NCBI GenBank assembly: GCA_000310025.1
Contig: FN649734.1
Location: 5,153,547-5,217,546 of the forward strand
Direction of reading: 5' to 3'
DNA from: Ectocarpus siliculosus
Taxonomy: Eukaryota; Sar; Phaeophyceae; Ectocarpales; Ectocarpaceae
Length of the DNA stretch: 64,000 nucleotides
Shown: positions 12,764 to 23,623 of the stretch, piece by piece
Position numbering within the stretch: position 1 is the first letter of the stretch
How the letters are laid out: each line of letters opens with the position of its first letter
Translations under genes and position numbers: made by a program
The notes under the pieces: model-generated
What the model saw: only the letters and a program-made list of their open reading frames with translations
Databases searched by the model: none
What the model was told of the DNA's origin: nothing

Positions 12764-12835
12764 GTCTCATCCCACCGGATCTAGGAAACCTCGCGGCACT
12801 CAGGCTCCTCTACCTTGGAGGAAACCAGCTTAACG
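12764..12835 (+). CDS. Copy B LRR exon 1 (72 bp)
   Basis: A phase 1-1 cassette reading LIPPDLGNLAALRLLYLGG and NQLNG, one plant-type LRR (LxxLxxLxLxxNxLxG). The acceptor is CTGCAG and the donor GTGAGT. It is exactly 24 codons long, so insertion or loss of such an exon keeps the frame. Confidence 0.85.
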
Positions 12836-12839
12836 GTGA

Positions 12840-14480
12840 GTAGCGCACATTCCCTCAAACCTACGTGGAGCGGCGCAGTGATCGAACTTTTCCCCGCTTT
12901 TACCGCAGCAAAAGCTGCAACGACACACCATTCCCATCTGAGCGCCGGGTGCAGGTGGTGATTCCGATAGGATGACCTTGGGGCGGCGGTTGTTGCAGCT
13001 TCCGCATCTACTTTTTCCGCTGTTGATACTGCAGAGGGACACCACCACCACGAGATCACTGCTGCACCTGCGCATGGATGATGTGGTTAGGCAGCACCAT
13101 GATGCCATCGCTGCTGCTGTTGCTGCTGCTGTTGCTGCTGGGCGCACGTCCCCCTCGGGGCCAGTACAGTATTACCCACGGCCGCCACCAGCACCGCCAT
13201 TCCGCCGTTGGCCACCACCCCCCCCCTGCTCCCCCTCGTTCTCTCCGTGTCAAAAACCACGGCGGACAACAAGAGCATGCGGGTTGGAAGGAACGGCAGG
13301 CTTCGCACGCGCCGGCCCTCGCTGTCCCGTGGCTTGGGTATTCCTTGTGACGTATCGACGACGGACGACAATCTCGACCTCCGCACGGCCAAGGTTACGT
13401 TTGGCCAGCCCACAGCGCTTTTCAACATCCGGCACAATCGGGAAGTTGGGCGGACAAGGATCTGTGCAATGTCTTGCTCACTTTTCAGTTTACCGACAAT
13501 GCGCGTCGTTCGTCTTGACTTGTGCAACGCGTTCGTACCAATACTTGGCTCCTCAACGACCTTCATTGTGACGTTCTCCAACTTTGCAACAAGAAGCTGA
13601 TCTCGGCAAGGTGTTTGGGCAAAACTAGCTCCTCCATCGCCCTCCATGCACCTATCATGGGGTGGCTTTGGTGTGGAGTGCTGTCACATGGTGCTTCCGC
13701 CGCAGATTTCGCACTAAATTCCCAAATCCTCTTGTGGTTCGCAACAAGGTGCGTGCCACAGTGGCGAATCTGGTGCGCCCGATCCTCAAAACTGAGTACG
13801 GGACCTCAGCTGCGCCAGAGATGGTGTGTTGTAGGTTGTGGTAGTCAAGATACACGTTTATTTCTTGGCACAGCTCGCAAAACTAGACCGAATGACGTGC
13901 CGGACCCTAAACACTACGGTGACTGACCCTGCCGACCACATGGCCTCCACCGGTGCAGCTGGAGTCCCACCAGGACCAACTCACTTCTGACCCGTGGACG
14001 GATGTATCCGCCGACTCTCCTATCCGAGGCCTCCACACCTAAGGGTTGGCAGCCTCGGCAGCTCACTTCGCCTTTTCCATCTCCGTGTTGCACAGCTGTA
14101 TGGTCCTCCTCCGTAATTGTAGCCATATGCAGCTTACTCTAATGTGTTGTCCTAGCCCCTGAAGCACTATCCTATCACTGTGCTGTCCCGGTCCTCGATA
14201 GTCACCATCACCGCTTGATCGAAAAAACAGAAATTGATGCTCGACGCCCCTTTGGCCCGACTCAACACAACTCAGACGCGGATGTATCGTGATTAGGTGT
14301 CGCAACTTCATCAGAGGTCGAAAGAGAAAGGTGATCGACCCAAGGCCTTTGTTTTGCTTAGAAAGCAGATAAATGAGAGAGAGACACGGGGGAGGCAGGA
14401 AGAAGCTGTATCATCCACGTAACACCGCGGAGGCTCCGCAGTTCACTGTAATCCCTGCGGAGCACCCCCAGAAAGAGTGT
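12840..14480 (-). mobile_element. Old, broken copy of the gag-bearing LTR family, inside a copy B intron
   Basis: Fossil related to the elements at 41.1-45.6 kb and 52.0-56.5 kb, in minus orientation. Parts are a CCHC-knuckle region with APRRFEG at about 12840-12970, a poly-Q tract at about 13095-13140, a copia-type gag stretch at about 13250-13650, a leader matching 55.96-56.28 kb, and a diverged LTR at about 14305-14475 (shared words CGAAAGAGAAAGG and GCGGAGCACCCC). It is clearly broken, with many changes and no second LTR. Divergence from the young copies is high, so it is old. It fills most of the intron between LRR exons 1 and 2. Confidence 0.7.
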
Positions 14481-14523
14481 AAGAATACGATCCGTTCATG
14501 AACCCCTGACTTGCTGCCTGCAG

Positions 14524-14595
14524 GTTCCATCCCTAAGGAACTGGGAGCCCTGTCGGAGCTCGAGGATCTGTCCTTGTGCAACAACCAACTCGAAG
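14524..14595 (+). CDS. Copy B LRR exon 2 (72 bp)
   Basis: Reads SIPKELGALSELEDLSL and CNNQLEG, with acceptor CTGCAG and donor GTAAGA, phase 1-1, 24 codons. The word SIPKELGAL recurs in decayed modules on both strands nearby, so this repeat type has been copied locally. Confidence 0.85.
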
Positions 14596-14739
14596 GTAAG
14601 AGGATTGGAGTGCATTGGCCACCCCGAAATCTAGAACACCTACGCGCCACGCGTGAGTGAAGTAGGTCATGTATTAGAGATAGTGACCCTCTTTTGTATT
14701 GTTAAATTTGTATTGAATCGTACGCGTACTTGGTTCAGA

Positions 14740-14811
14740 GAGATATCACGAAGGAGCTGGGAGCCCTTCCCGATCGTATTCATCTTGTCTTGAGCAGAGA
14801 CTCGCAGTTAA
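14740..14811 (+). pseudogene. Decayed LRR exon, plus strand
   Basis: The frame reads ITKELGALPDRIHLVLSR, matching the IPKELGAL repeat type in position and length. The expected donor is lost: the repeat runs into AAAATGAG where GTGAG would be expected. Confidence 0.6.
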
Positions 14812-14937
14812 AATGAGTTATCTGCAACTTGTCCCCCCTGACAGGTGAGCGGGTGAATAGACTTGCAGCATCTGGCAGGCGAGCGGGTGAATAGTTGATG
14901 AACATGGAAATCGGGATGGAATAACTGCATTCCTTAC

Positions 14938-15009
14938 CTGCGAGTTGGTCGGTGCTTTGGCCAAGAAATGTGAACTCGGCAAGGGCCCCCAGCTCCACAG
15001 GCATGGCAC
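14938..15009 (-). CDS. Inverted LRR exon with intact splice sites (72 bp)
   Basis: On the minus strand AG (15011-15010) is followed by 72 bp reading AMPVELGALAEFTFLGQ and STDQLAG, then GTAAGG. Length, phase (1-1) and splice signals match the forward LRR cassettes, but the orientation is opposite to copy B. It cannot be part of B's mRNA. It is either a stranded spare cassette or part of an unseen antisense gene. Confidence 0.75.
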
Positions 15010-15209
15010 CTTCGAGCAGTAAGTCGATCGTTTTGTCAACGGATTTGTTTTTGAAGAAGTTGTGCGCACAAAACAAAAATATCAGATTTCACGGAACAAG
15101 ATTAAGAGCCCCTGGCTTCTAGACATAACGTACTCACCCACAAGTATGCGGGGGGTTATCCTCATATTTTCAAGGGCAAAACCTCATGACACGCGACTTA
15201 TCTACTCGC

Positions 15210-15281
15210 CGCTGAGTTCATTTCCGTTGAGCACGAGGGTTTCCGACGCAGCTAGGTCTCTCAACTCGGTGGGATGACGTA
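15210..15281 (-). pseudogene. Inverted, decayed LRR exon
   Basis: The minus-strand frame reads PTELRDLAASETLVLNGN then ELSG, a clear LRR. The start is out of frame by one base at the IPP position and the donor is GC rather than GT. Confidence 0.65.
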
Positions 15282-15408
15282 CTGTGAGCAAGCAGGTTTG
15301 GAATGAACGAAGCGTAGATAGTTATACTGTCGGTTTCCCGCGGCATCCACGCGTGGGTGAGATATTTTCAGTTGTCATGGTTTGGTTGTGACTTTGAATT
15401 TCGTACAG

Positions 15409-15480
15409 GCCCAATCCCAAAGGAGCTGGGCAACCTGAACGCTATGGCGCATCTGAATCCCAGCTACAACATCCTCAGTG
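15409..15480 (+). CDS. Copy B LRR exon 3 (72 bp)
   Basis: Reads PIPKELGNLNAMAHLNPS and YNILSG between TACAG and GTGAGT, phase 1-1. A proline sits where a repeat leucine is usual (HLNPSYN), a mild degeneration. Confidence 0.8.
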
Positions 15481-15644
15481 GTGAGTCTTACCACCGTTGT
15501 TTTTTGTAGACAGCAAAGATGACATGAGCATTGTCATGCATGAATCTCGCCCTCTCCTGGGCGGGATACGTGCTCTAGAGAAAGCAACCTTGGTGAAATG
15601 CCGGAAGTGAACGGTCCGCTGTACATCATTTCGAACCTACGCAG

Positions 15645-15716
15645 GGTCTATACCGCCGGAGCTTGGGAAGCTGGGCGTTCTACGAGAACTCTGGATGTCT
15701 CACAATCACCTGAGCG
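15645..15716 (+). CDS. Copy B LRR exon 4 (72 bp)
   Basis: Reads SIPPELGKLGVLRELWMSH and NHLSG between CGCAG and GTGAGT, phase 1-1, 24 codons. Only 164 bp separate it from LRR exon 3, the shortest intron of the array. Confidence 0.85.
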
Positions 15717-16180
15717 GTGAGTTTCGATTCAACGTCATCGATGAAAAAAAATGTAGACACATATCTTAGCCCAAGAATACTTGATAGCATGTTCACCCAA
15801 ACGAGGGTGTGTTTCATTCATGCGATACTCGTTTTGCCATTGTGTGGAGGACACCTGTCGGAAGTATCACGAACCATTTGTGCACATACAATGTAGGTAG
15901 ATACGATCCATCGGAGTAACTTGCCATCGGCAGAAATGACAAGAAATGCGCCTTTGAGATCCATCGCTTCCGAAGTCCTTGACCGCTTGCCGAGAGTGGA
16001 GGCAGAGCGTCTTCGACTCTTCCTCTACCTTCTGCTGGCCACTCTTTTTATACCTCTCTCCTCGTTACATCTCACGAAAGGAAATAGCTACCCTTGACAG
16101 TGGGAGAATTCTGCAACGACACCGACTCCTGTCTCTGACGGAAGCCTGTGTCGTCACTTGGAAAATTCTCAATAGCACTC

Positions 16181-16252
16181 CCTCTTCGCCGATTTCCCCG
16201 CGGTAGAGGGGCTCCAGATTCACGAAGTTTCCTAGATCCGGCTGGATGTGTC
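16181..16252 (-). pseudogene. Inverted, decayed LRR exon
   Basis: After a good minus-strand acceptor (TTCGTTGCAG) the frame reads GHIQPDLGNFVNLEPLYRG, matching the IPPDLGNL repeat type of LRR exon 1. The 3' half no longer fits an LRR and no donor is seen. Confidence 0.65.
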
Positions 16253-16435
16253 CTGCAACGAACAAAATCACAATTGGGCGAGCAAATGAAAACTCGTTTC
16301 GGCTGCAGCTAGAATTACACTTGTCCCGCCTAGGATTCTAGAACATACAATGATCTAGACACCCACACTTTACGCGGGATTTCATGTATGTTTCTACAGG
16401 AGCCCAAACAAACAGTCATGGTTCAACGGACCCAC

Positions 16436-16507
16436 CATCTAACTTGTTTTTACTGAGATGGAAATGCTGGGGCTTAGGTTTCCTAGCTGCGGTGGGGTAC
16501 ATCATAC
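16436..16507 (-). pseudogene. Inverted, decayed LRR exon
   Basis: The two halves are in different frames: TPPQLGNLSP first, then HFHLSKNKLDG before a GTGGGT donor. The combination matches one LRR cassette that has lost its frame. Confidence 0.6.
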
Positions 16508-16649
16508 AGTAGATATCAAGCCGAAGCAGGGCATATTGAGACCCGCGGTATAAACTGATTGTTTGTAGAACCCGTGATAACCTACCGACCCACGCGTGGG
16601 TAGGATTCATGCATGTCGAAACAATTGATTTCGCCGTTCAACACCTGGA

Positions 16650-16725
16650 TCCACCATCGGAGTATCGAAAGTGTTCAGGCCGAGGTCGAGGAGCTCTGGG
16701 GCTAAGATTTTCTAGCTGGTGCGGG
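16650..16725 (-). pseudogene. Inverted, strongly decayed LRR module
   Basis: The minus strand reads IPHQLENLSPRAPRP, recalling IPPQLGNLS of the neighbouring module. The second half is not recognisable. Confidence 0.45.
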
Positions 16726-16872
16726 ATGTGCCTTGTTGATATGCAAGGTAAAGCAAGAAATACTATTGTTGGAATTCCGAAGAACAAATCGGTTGTTCTA
16801 GAACATGTCGTGGCCTACTCACGGGCGGGTCGGTGATGTTCTAGAAGCTGGGGCGAGTACATATCCCTAAGG

Positions 16873-16945
16873 TTGGGAGTTTGTTGCTGCTCAGCCCAAG
16901 AAACGTGATCTCGATAAGGGCTCCCAGCTCCTTCGGGACGGAACT
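16873..16945 (-). pseudogene. Inverted LRR module, open frame but no donor
   Basis: The minus strand reads SSVPKELGALIEITFLGL and SSNKLPT without a stop, very close to the IPKELGAL type and to the intact inverted exon at 14938-15009. The 3' splice site is not preserved in register. Confidence 0.65.
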
Positions 16946-17142
16946 TGCTAGCAGCAAGTCGATTTTGTTTTTGAATAACGTGTTCATACGGACCAGATTC
17001 AGCGCCGAATAGAGCGTAGGGTCGCCTGACGTCTATAAGAGGAGACCTACCTTCTCATTCACGTATCGGCAAGGGAGCCCAGCGCGAATTACAAGGCTCA
17101 TTCATTAAATGAAATTGGTTCGTTGGTTCGTTTTGCCGACAG

Positions 17143-17214
17143 GGTCCATCCCCGAGGCGCTGGGACTTCTGAGCAATCTGGGGGCTATTCTCCTCTCAAG
17201 CAACCAGCTTACTG
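17143..17214 (+). CDS. Copy B LRR exon 5 (72 bp)
   Basis: Reads SIPEALGLLSNLGAILLS and SNQLTG between CGACAG and GTGAGG, phase 1-1. This is the last full LRR exon before the Roc part. Confidence 0.85.
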
Positions 17215-17318
17215 GTGAGGAACGTGTCAAAAATTTTCCTAGAACACCTATAGAACAACAGGTGTAGGCCGGTGAAAATGAAAACCTTTTGCGTATACGA
17301 CCGCTCAGCATTGATTAC

Positions 17319-17387
17319 CTCTACGCCGACAACGCTGAGCCACAACCCCAGCTGCTCACTTAGAGCTCCCAGCATCGTGGGGATAGC
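17319..17387 (-). pseudogene. Inverted, decayed LRR exon
   Basis: Between AAG and GTAATC the minus strand reads AIPTMLGALSEQLGLWLS then VVGVE. It is 69 bp instead of 72 and has lost the N-x-L-x-G end. Confidence 0.6.
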
Positions 17388-17669
17388 CTTGCACGCGAAA
17401 TTCAGCAGGTAACACACAACATTCCTCTTTTCGTTGCACTCGATTTATTTCTGGACGTCGGCTTTTTTCAAGTTTCAGCACGGTTTCTGGACGTACCAGC
17501 CTAGGTCACACATTAGGAAGGACTCTTCTGTGGTGCTTGTCTTTGGTTTTATCGCGAGAAGGATTCAGGTGTTCCTTTCCCTCGTTGACCGTGAAGTTGA
17601 AGATTTGCGTACACATGAAATATTCGCAGTCAAACCCATAATGTGAGAAACCAGTTCAGTTGGTGTGAC

Positions 17670-17740
17670 TGCGCCGAGGTTCGAACCCATTTCCCAAACG
17701 TCAGAAAGTTGCGAGGTTACCTACTGAACCACCAGCCAAG
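17670..17740 (-). repeat. tRNA-like SINE head (A and B boxes)
   Basis: The minus strand has an A-box-like TGGTTCAGTAGGT (17731-17719) and a perfect B-box core GGGTTCGAACC (17687-17677), spaced as in a tRNA. The flanks cannot pair as an acceptor stem, so a functional tRNA is unlikely. A tRNA-derived SINE remnant within the intron is the best reading. Confidence 0.45.
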
Positions 17741-18768
17741 AATTGTAAAGTTCAGTTAATCATTCGACAATATCTTGTCCCGCCAAGCTTCTCGAACATG
17801 AATGGCCGACTCAACCACGAGTAGATAGTTGATATGCAACTGTGACGAGTTTTCGTTACCGCCACGTTTTCTCAGCATGCTCAGGCACAGAACTAGATAC
17901 CCTCAAATGATCTGCTTTACTGGCCTCGCATAAACGGCAGCCATGATCAACATGCTCCCAAAAACTGTGTGTCGGCGCAGGAATAGCTGATGTTGTCCTC
18001 ACAAGTCACCGTTTACTGTTCCCCGTCTGTGGTGCATGCTGCGAGGAGCTAAACTGGACGTCTACTTCCCGAGCATGTGATAGAGCTGATGTCTTGAGAC
18101 AAGGCTTATATTCGCTACTCCTATGTACAACGGCCCCGCTTCTCTTTTTGGTTGTTTGCATTTACTTCTGCCTGGCTCCTGGTTTCCTCGTCAGCTATCT
18201 AGGATCACACCCGTGCCGTTCAGGACATCGGGAAGGAGGAAGTCCATGGGGTGTCAGGTATGCCTTCATGCAACCTTGTAGGCACAGCTTTGTCCTCTAC
18301 CACCCGGCCAGTGGGGGCTGCGGATGGGCCGTAGCAGTGCCCAGTTGGGTTACTCAACTTCTCATAGCTCGTGTTGGGGGTTGAGGTTGCGAGAAATCAA
18401 TAAATGGGTCGATGTTAATCAATTAGTGGGTACGATGTTGTGGCTCAGTCCATGTTGAGCGATGCTGGTATTTATGAATCGCCTGTATCTGCTCATCTTG
18501 TCGTTCTTCTGCCGCACCAAGGTTGACCTGGAACATCCACTTGACGGTAAATGCGGTCTTGTTTTTCAAGGTGTGTGCCGCATCATCTGGAGTACGCTGT
18601 CTCATTCGGTATCGTCTCCGCGTCGTTGCCCTCGTGCGCCCATCACAAGAGGAGGCTGAGCAGGTCGGGTGGGTGGTGACTGAATACCGCCAACGGTTGT
18701 TCATTGCTAGATGGTTCGAGCGATGACATCCATTGCTCCAAATTTGCATGTTGTACTGTGCTCGGTAG

Positions 18769-19015
18769 GTGGGCCGATTCCCAGCCAATTGCTCCGGTTG
18801 CTTGACACCCTCACCGGTGCTCAAGGAGGGATTTCCCGTAGGGCTATCATCAATCTCGATGATAGTCCATGGACTGAGCCGCCAGAGTCCATCGCGGCCG
18901 AAGGTCCACAGATGATCAGAGACTGTTTTGAAGACCTGTATGCTGAACCTTGCCGAGTCCAGCGCAGCAGCGTCAAGGTTATTCTTGTTGGGCAAGAAGG
19001 CGCAGGGAAAACGAG
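18769..19015 (+). CDS. Copy B exon: LRR end and Roc P-loop (G1)
   Basis: It begins in phase 1 with GPIPSQLLRLLDTL, a capping LRR-like segment, and ends with VKVILVGQEGAGKT, the P-loop (GxxGxGKT) of Roc, followed by AG at the GTAGGT donor (phase 2). The LRR-to-GTPase junction on one exon means any number of 72-bp LRR cassettes upstream leaves the Roc frame unchanged. Confidence 0.85.
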
Positions 19016-19445
19016 GTAGGTTCTGATGTGTTCGTGTCCGCTACTCTGTCGCACCAAAGGTTTTTGGCTGAAATCGTTCGCGGTTTACCACATCCATTGT
19101 GGCCCAGCCACATGAATCTAAGCAGTTGATGCCCAACGACGGGTGCATGAAGCCGAAAACCATGGTATCACACGTGGCTTTTGTTCTTTTGGGCTGTATC
19201 TTGGGTGTTTCGCCGCTCGAATCATGGATTTATTTCTGATAGAGCAAAGGCGTTTGTCTAGTGCCCATGGAGGAGTTGGACGGCAAACATTTGTGTCTTG
19301 GGCATTGTTTGATGCATGCTTTGGAAAAATGGTTACTCGAAACCGAATCATGGTACCTTGAACACGATGTTCAGTCGACCCTTTTCCGGCTTGCATTCAG
19401 TTATTTGTGTTATGCATATGTTGGATACGCGCGTCTTTGGTCCAG

Positions 19446-19580
19446 GGCTTGCGCCAAAGTATGAAGGCTAACGAAGCAACTCCCACCGGTGAGTGGAAGG
19501 AGGAGAGCACTGTTTTTGCGGACGTGGAAGGCATGGAGCTACAAGGTTCATTTGTTCGGGTATACGATTGCGCCGGACAG
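19446..19580 (+). CDS. Copy B exon: Roc G2/G3 segment
   Basis: Reads LRQSMKANEATPTGEWKEE and ends VRVYDCAGQ, the DxxGQ G3 motif, before GTGACG. The only good acceptor (TCCAG at 19441-19445) leaves two surplus bases before the expected first codon, so the junction with the P-loop exon would shift frame. Confidence 0.75.
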
Positions 19581-20107
19581 GTGACGGGTGGTCATTATGC
19601 TATAGAGCAGAGGCGTTGGCTGAGACGGTTGCCTAGCATCACCTATTGTTTTGCCTCCGACGTGCAAGTGGCATCAACAATGCAGTAGCTCTTCCCAAAC
19701 AAGGCCAATCGCCCATTCAATTTCCGTCGTGTATGTCCTCTATAAGGTGTTGTTTCACGCCAACCTTTACAGTTTCAATACCTGATACATCATACAGTTC
19801 ATCACATGACGTGCTTACTATCTCCCTGCAAAACGCATCTCACGGGTGGTACTTATGTTCACTTCTCGTTATCATTGTCGCCTAAAATACTTCATTGGGT
19901 ATTGAATTAATCTGTTGCAGTCTTACATGCTGTAGGATTGTCTTACTCTACTTCACATTCCGACTTGTCGGTTCGGATGTGGCTGGGGTCTTGGGAGCGC
20001 CGAAATGGTTCATGAGTATTGTGCTTAATGTGGCGATTGTGTATTCCTCCAAGAGCCACGTACGTCATGATAATCGACGATTCCCTGACGTTGACACGTT
20101 TCTACCG

Positions 20108-20685
20108 GTAACCTACACGGGGCAGCTGCAGATGTACCTGACGCCACGGGCTGTGTGCGTGCTAGTATGCAACGCGGAATCTTTCGGACAGCAGCGAGGT
20201 CGCGAAACCGGTGGTCACGTTACGGGCGACTGCCGCAACATGGAAGAACTGCGAGTCTGCCCTTGGCTGCGATCGATCTCTCGACGCGTTCCCGACAACG
20301 ACGTCATCCTCGTCGCCACCAAGTGTGATTTGGCAGGCGAGAACACCAGGGACATTGGCAGAAGAATTGGGCATGCGTGTCGAACGTGGCTTTCGAGCTG
20401 GGTTCGCGATGGTATGTATCCCGTTCGGTTGGAGCGCGGAGTTTGCCTCGCGAGCTGCCGCCCGATAAGATTGAATGAGCATGGTGAAAGAAGCGCTGGG
20501 AACGAAGTGTTGCAGGGGGGATGGGCATGCGACTGGCGAGACATGGAAGCCGATAGCCCCTCGCCCAGTTTGATCCACCGGCTCGTCAACAAGCCCGACC
20601 GGGGTGGTCTTCGAGGAGCTCGGATGGTACTTCCTCGCAGCTGGGATATCGCCCTTTCTGTTCTGGAAGCCCTCGAGCTTGGACG
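20108..20685 (+). CDS. Copy B exon: Roc second half (G4 motif)
   Basis: Same length (578 bp) as 585-1162 in copy A and very similar: LTPRAVCVLVCNAESFGQQ, VPDNDVILVATKCDLAG, LPRSWDIALSVLEALELG. The frame is open. The base pair before it is CG (20106-20107), where copy A has AG, so normal splicing is doubtful. Confidence 0.8.
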
Positions 20686-21536
20686 GTGAGCTCGATGTCG
20701 GGTTGACGCTTGGACTCCGCAACGACTTAAGGGTGGATTCGTTTGTCGCACCAGGGGAATTTTAGAACCGTATCTCACCCCTCCCCGTTTGAGCGGGGGG
20801 CGTTGAATCGCCACCTAGGGGGAAGTATCGCCCATTTTCATTGAAACGCAGATGAAAGCAGAACAATTTTGCGTGGTTCTCGACGTCCATGGACTCTTGT
20901 GCTGTTTACAGCGGCCAAGTCTTCGAAGCTCTCCATTGCTGGAACCGTTGCACACCGCAGCGCTGTGCCATGACAATCAGCTCATATAGGCACGGCAATG
21001 CCCGAGTTCACTCAGATGTACCGCTGTGGAATACAAAATAGGCACGTTCGGACGAACTGTCAACTTGACTGTACTTCTGGGCGCTGCACGAGAGGCTGAC
21101 GACAACAGGCGCACAGCCTGATATGGTTCGTCTCCATGGTCACCATGACCCACGATGGTGCATACTATCACAGTAACCCGCAACCAAGCCTTGTTGTTGG
21201 TGTTTGGTTTCTTCAGATTAGACACCGTTCTGACCTCTATCCAGTGCTACCAGGTGAGGCGAAGAAAAATCCGGGAATCTCCAGCTATCCGACGTGCCCA
21301 AGGCCCAGTCTATTTCGCAATGTCGAATTTCGAGCCTACACCTTCGTATTTTGTCCGTGAGTTCCCTTGGTCGAACTCTTCTTATGTTGGTGAGTGCCTC
21401 AACTGTACTAGCAGCCCGTACCATGCAGGGGTATTGGTGCAATCCCCGGGCAATGGTGTGCTGCTGTCGCCGACGGTTTCCCCAGTTGGAAAGTATGGTT
21501 TTTGACGCTATTTTTTTCTCGAAAATTCCTGCCCAG

Positions 21537-21737
21537 AGATCCCGTGGAGATCGTAGTGCAGAAGCTAGCTGACAGAGAAGGCGTGACGGAGACGGCAAGA
21601 GGTAAAGCAGTCGTGTATCAAGGGATTACTGTTGAGGACCTCAACACCAAATGGCATGATACAGCTGACGAGCTTGCGAGGAGAGGGATCACGGTCACAA
21701 ATGCCGAGAACGCCTTGAAGGGAGCTCTTTCAATGAG
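21537..21737 (+). CDS. Copy B exon: start of COR region
   Basis: Matches 2206-2412 of copy A (DPVEIVVQKLADREG, YQGITVEDLNTKW, ENALKGALSMR), two codons shorter, with intact AG/GT ends and phase 2-2. Confidence 0.8.
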
Positions 21738-22309
21738 GTAAGGAATCGTACAGGTGCTTACCGCTGTACCGAAAAATGGTTGACGGGTGTTTGTCGCCCG
21801 AAAGAAGCCCTGGGCAGGTGATGTGTAGATTGCGAGGACGACAACGTGTATTTCTACCACCCGTCAGTGGATTCAACGCTGCCGTTGCTCACCGCCAGAT
21901 TCAGTGGCATCCTCGGTTCGTTCTCTTTGTTCGGCACCTTTCAGATCCCCAGCCCTATCTCTGACCCGTAATCTTCACCGTTGGCACTTGACTAGGTCAC
22001 CATGCAAGGATGAGGGGTTGGTTGCGGTGTACGCGGTGCAGAGCGAGACTACATGTAGATTGCTGCTCTGTATGCTGCAATCCGCGGCGCGAGATTGTGC
22101 CAGGCACCGCAACATTGCCGAGAGATTGCCATTCCGATGTGGTGATACATCACAATTTTCGAAAGAACCATAGTACGACATCGCCGCCGTTCGACGTGCT
22201 TCGTCGCTTAGCAAGCAAAATATTTCAGGTCTCGAGCATTGTTGTGGCCCCGTGTAAGTGGTAAAATCCTCCTGGGTGGCCTATACTTCTGATCAAATGC
22301 GTTGTTCAG

Positions 22310-23068
22310 GGAGTTCGATGGATCCTCGTTCGGCACGAGACTTATGTCTATCTTGACGTCGTTTGGCTGGCAAGAATACTAAAACCCTTGCTCAACCACA
22401 AGGACGAGGAGACCTTCGACGGCTTTGTCAACCTTGGGGACACAGGTGACGCGCGTATCACCCTCGGGGATCCATCGGACATCGCTTCGTGGGCCAGGTT
22501 CAAGAACGAGCGCGTGCTTGAGCCCAGGCTAGCACGTACGATGTGGCCTAATGGTCTGTCCGAGTACGTTTTCCCTACTCTTGCATCCTTGGGTCTGACG
22601 CTCCCTCTCGAAAGCGATCCTGTTGGGGGGCTGGTAGTCCTGCTAAGGCTGAAGAAATCTCGCCCCGAGCGTGTGAGGAAAGTGATGCACACATTTTGCT
22701 TGGACCACACTCCGGCATTAAGCGCCAGTTGGAAATTTTCCTCGAGGTACCAGCTGGTGCGATTGAGAAGATCTTAACACGGTGTTGCCGCGTTGGTGGT
22801 GTACGAACGTCCTGGCGGTCGGGGGTGCTTGTGCATAGCGGCCTCGGCGGCCGAGACTCGCACGGGGTATTTGCTGGAGTTTTGGAATACTCGCTCAACG
22901 AAAACGCGAGCTCAGATATACGGCGAAATCGGCACTCCAGCTCCGTGGGTGGCGCTATCGTATGTCACATCTGCTGCGAGGTTGATGCTGCTGGATTTTT
23001 CAGGGCTGCGCTCGAGAGGCTATCTGAAGTGTCCTCAGCATGGCGACGGGATGCTGTTGACCAACAAG
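22310..23068 (+). pseudogene. Copy B COR exon with frame lesions
   Basis: Collinear with 2635-3400 of copy A but 7 bp shorter. The match runs through all three frames in turn: an early switch near 22325, VRHETYVYLDVVW to about 22735, then EVPAGAIEKILTRCC to about 22900, then IYGEIGTPAPWVALSYV to the donor. Splice sites are intact. Copy A shows the open version of the same exon. Confidence 0.8.
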
Positions 23069-23623
23069 GTGAGCCCTCAGACCCTGACGTGGTCTGGAGG
23101 CGTATGCATACCCCAGAAGAGTTGTACCTCTCGCTCAGAAAGTACACGTCTTTGCGATTACTCACCGTTGTCTTACGATTTAACGTCTATGGCTCCGTCC
23201 TGTGTTTTTGTTATCGAATGAGTGGAGGACGTGTGAATCAGGATCCTCTTCCAATAGGAAACCCTCAGAGCAGTCAGACTGCAGTAAGTCTGGTTTCGCC
23301 ATGTTTCTATGCTGTCCATCGTCATCGCCTTGGGTAGTTTCTGTAGCTCGTCTTGAACTTGCCATTCATTTTGCAGGAAGGTGGCGCTGAGATACTGCAC
23401 GTAGAAGTGCATGGCTGCATGAACGGGATCTCAATTTCGCGTTCTTGCTGTATCGTGGCGGTGTATGCTTGCGTAATGTGGGTGCAAATACATGATAATT
23501 TGTTCGTTCACCTCTCTAACATTTCTTTGAATAGTAAAGTAATCGTTGAGATGTTCATGCTAATACTCAGTCGGCTTGTGCCCAAGTACCCCTTAATCCG
23601 CCCAAATGTCTATCACACATCAG

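Noticed and set aside
13095-13140. CTG/TTG trinucleotide run as a microsatellite of its own
   Set aside because: It corresponds to the poly-Q tract of the fossil gag-bearing element and is explained by it.
12972-13571. 199-codon plus-strand frame with poly-Ala/Leu
   Set aside because: Antisense to the poly-Q and knuckle part of the fossil gag element; no independent motif.
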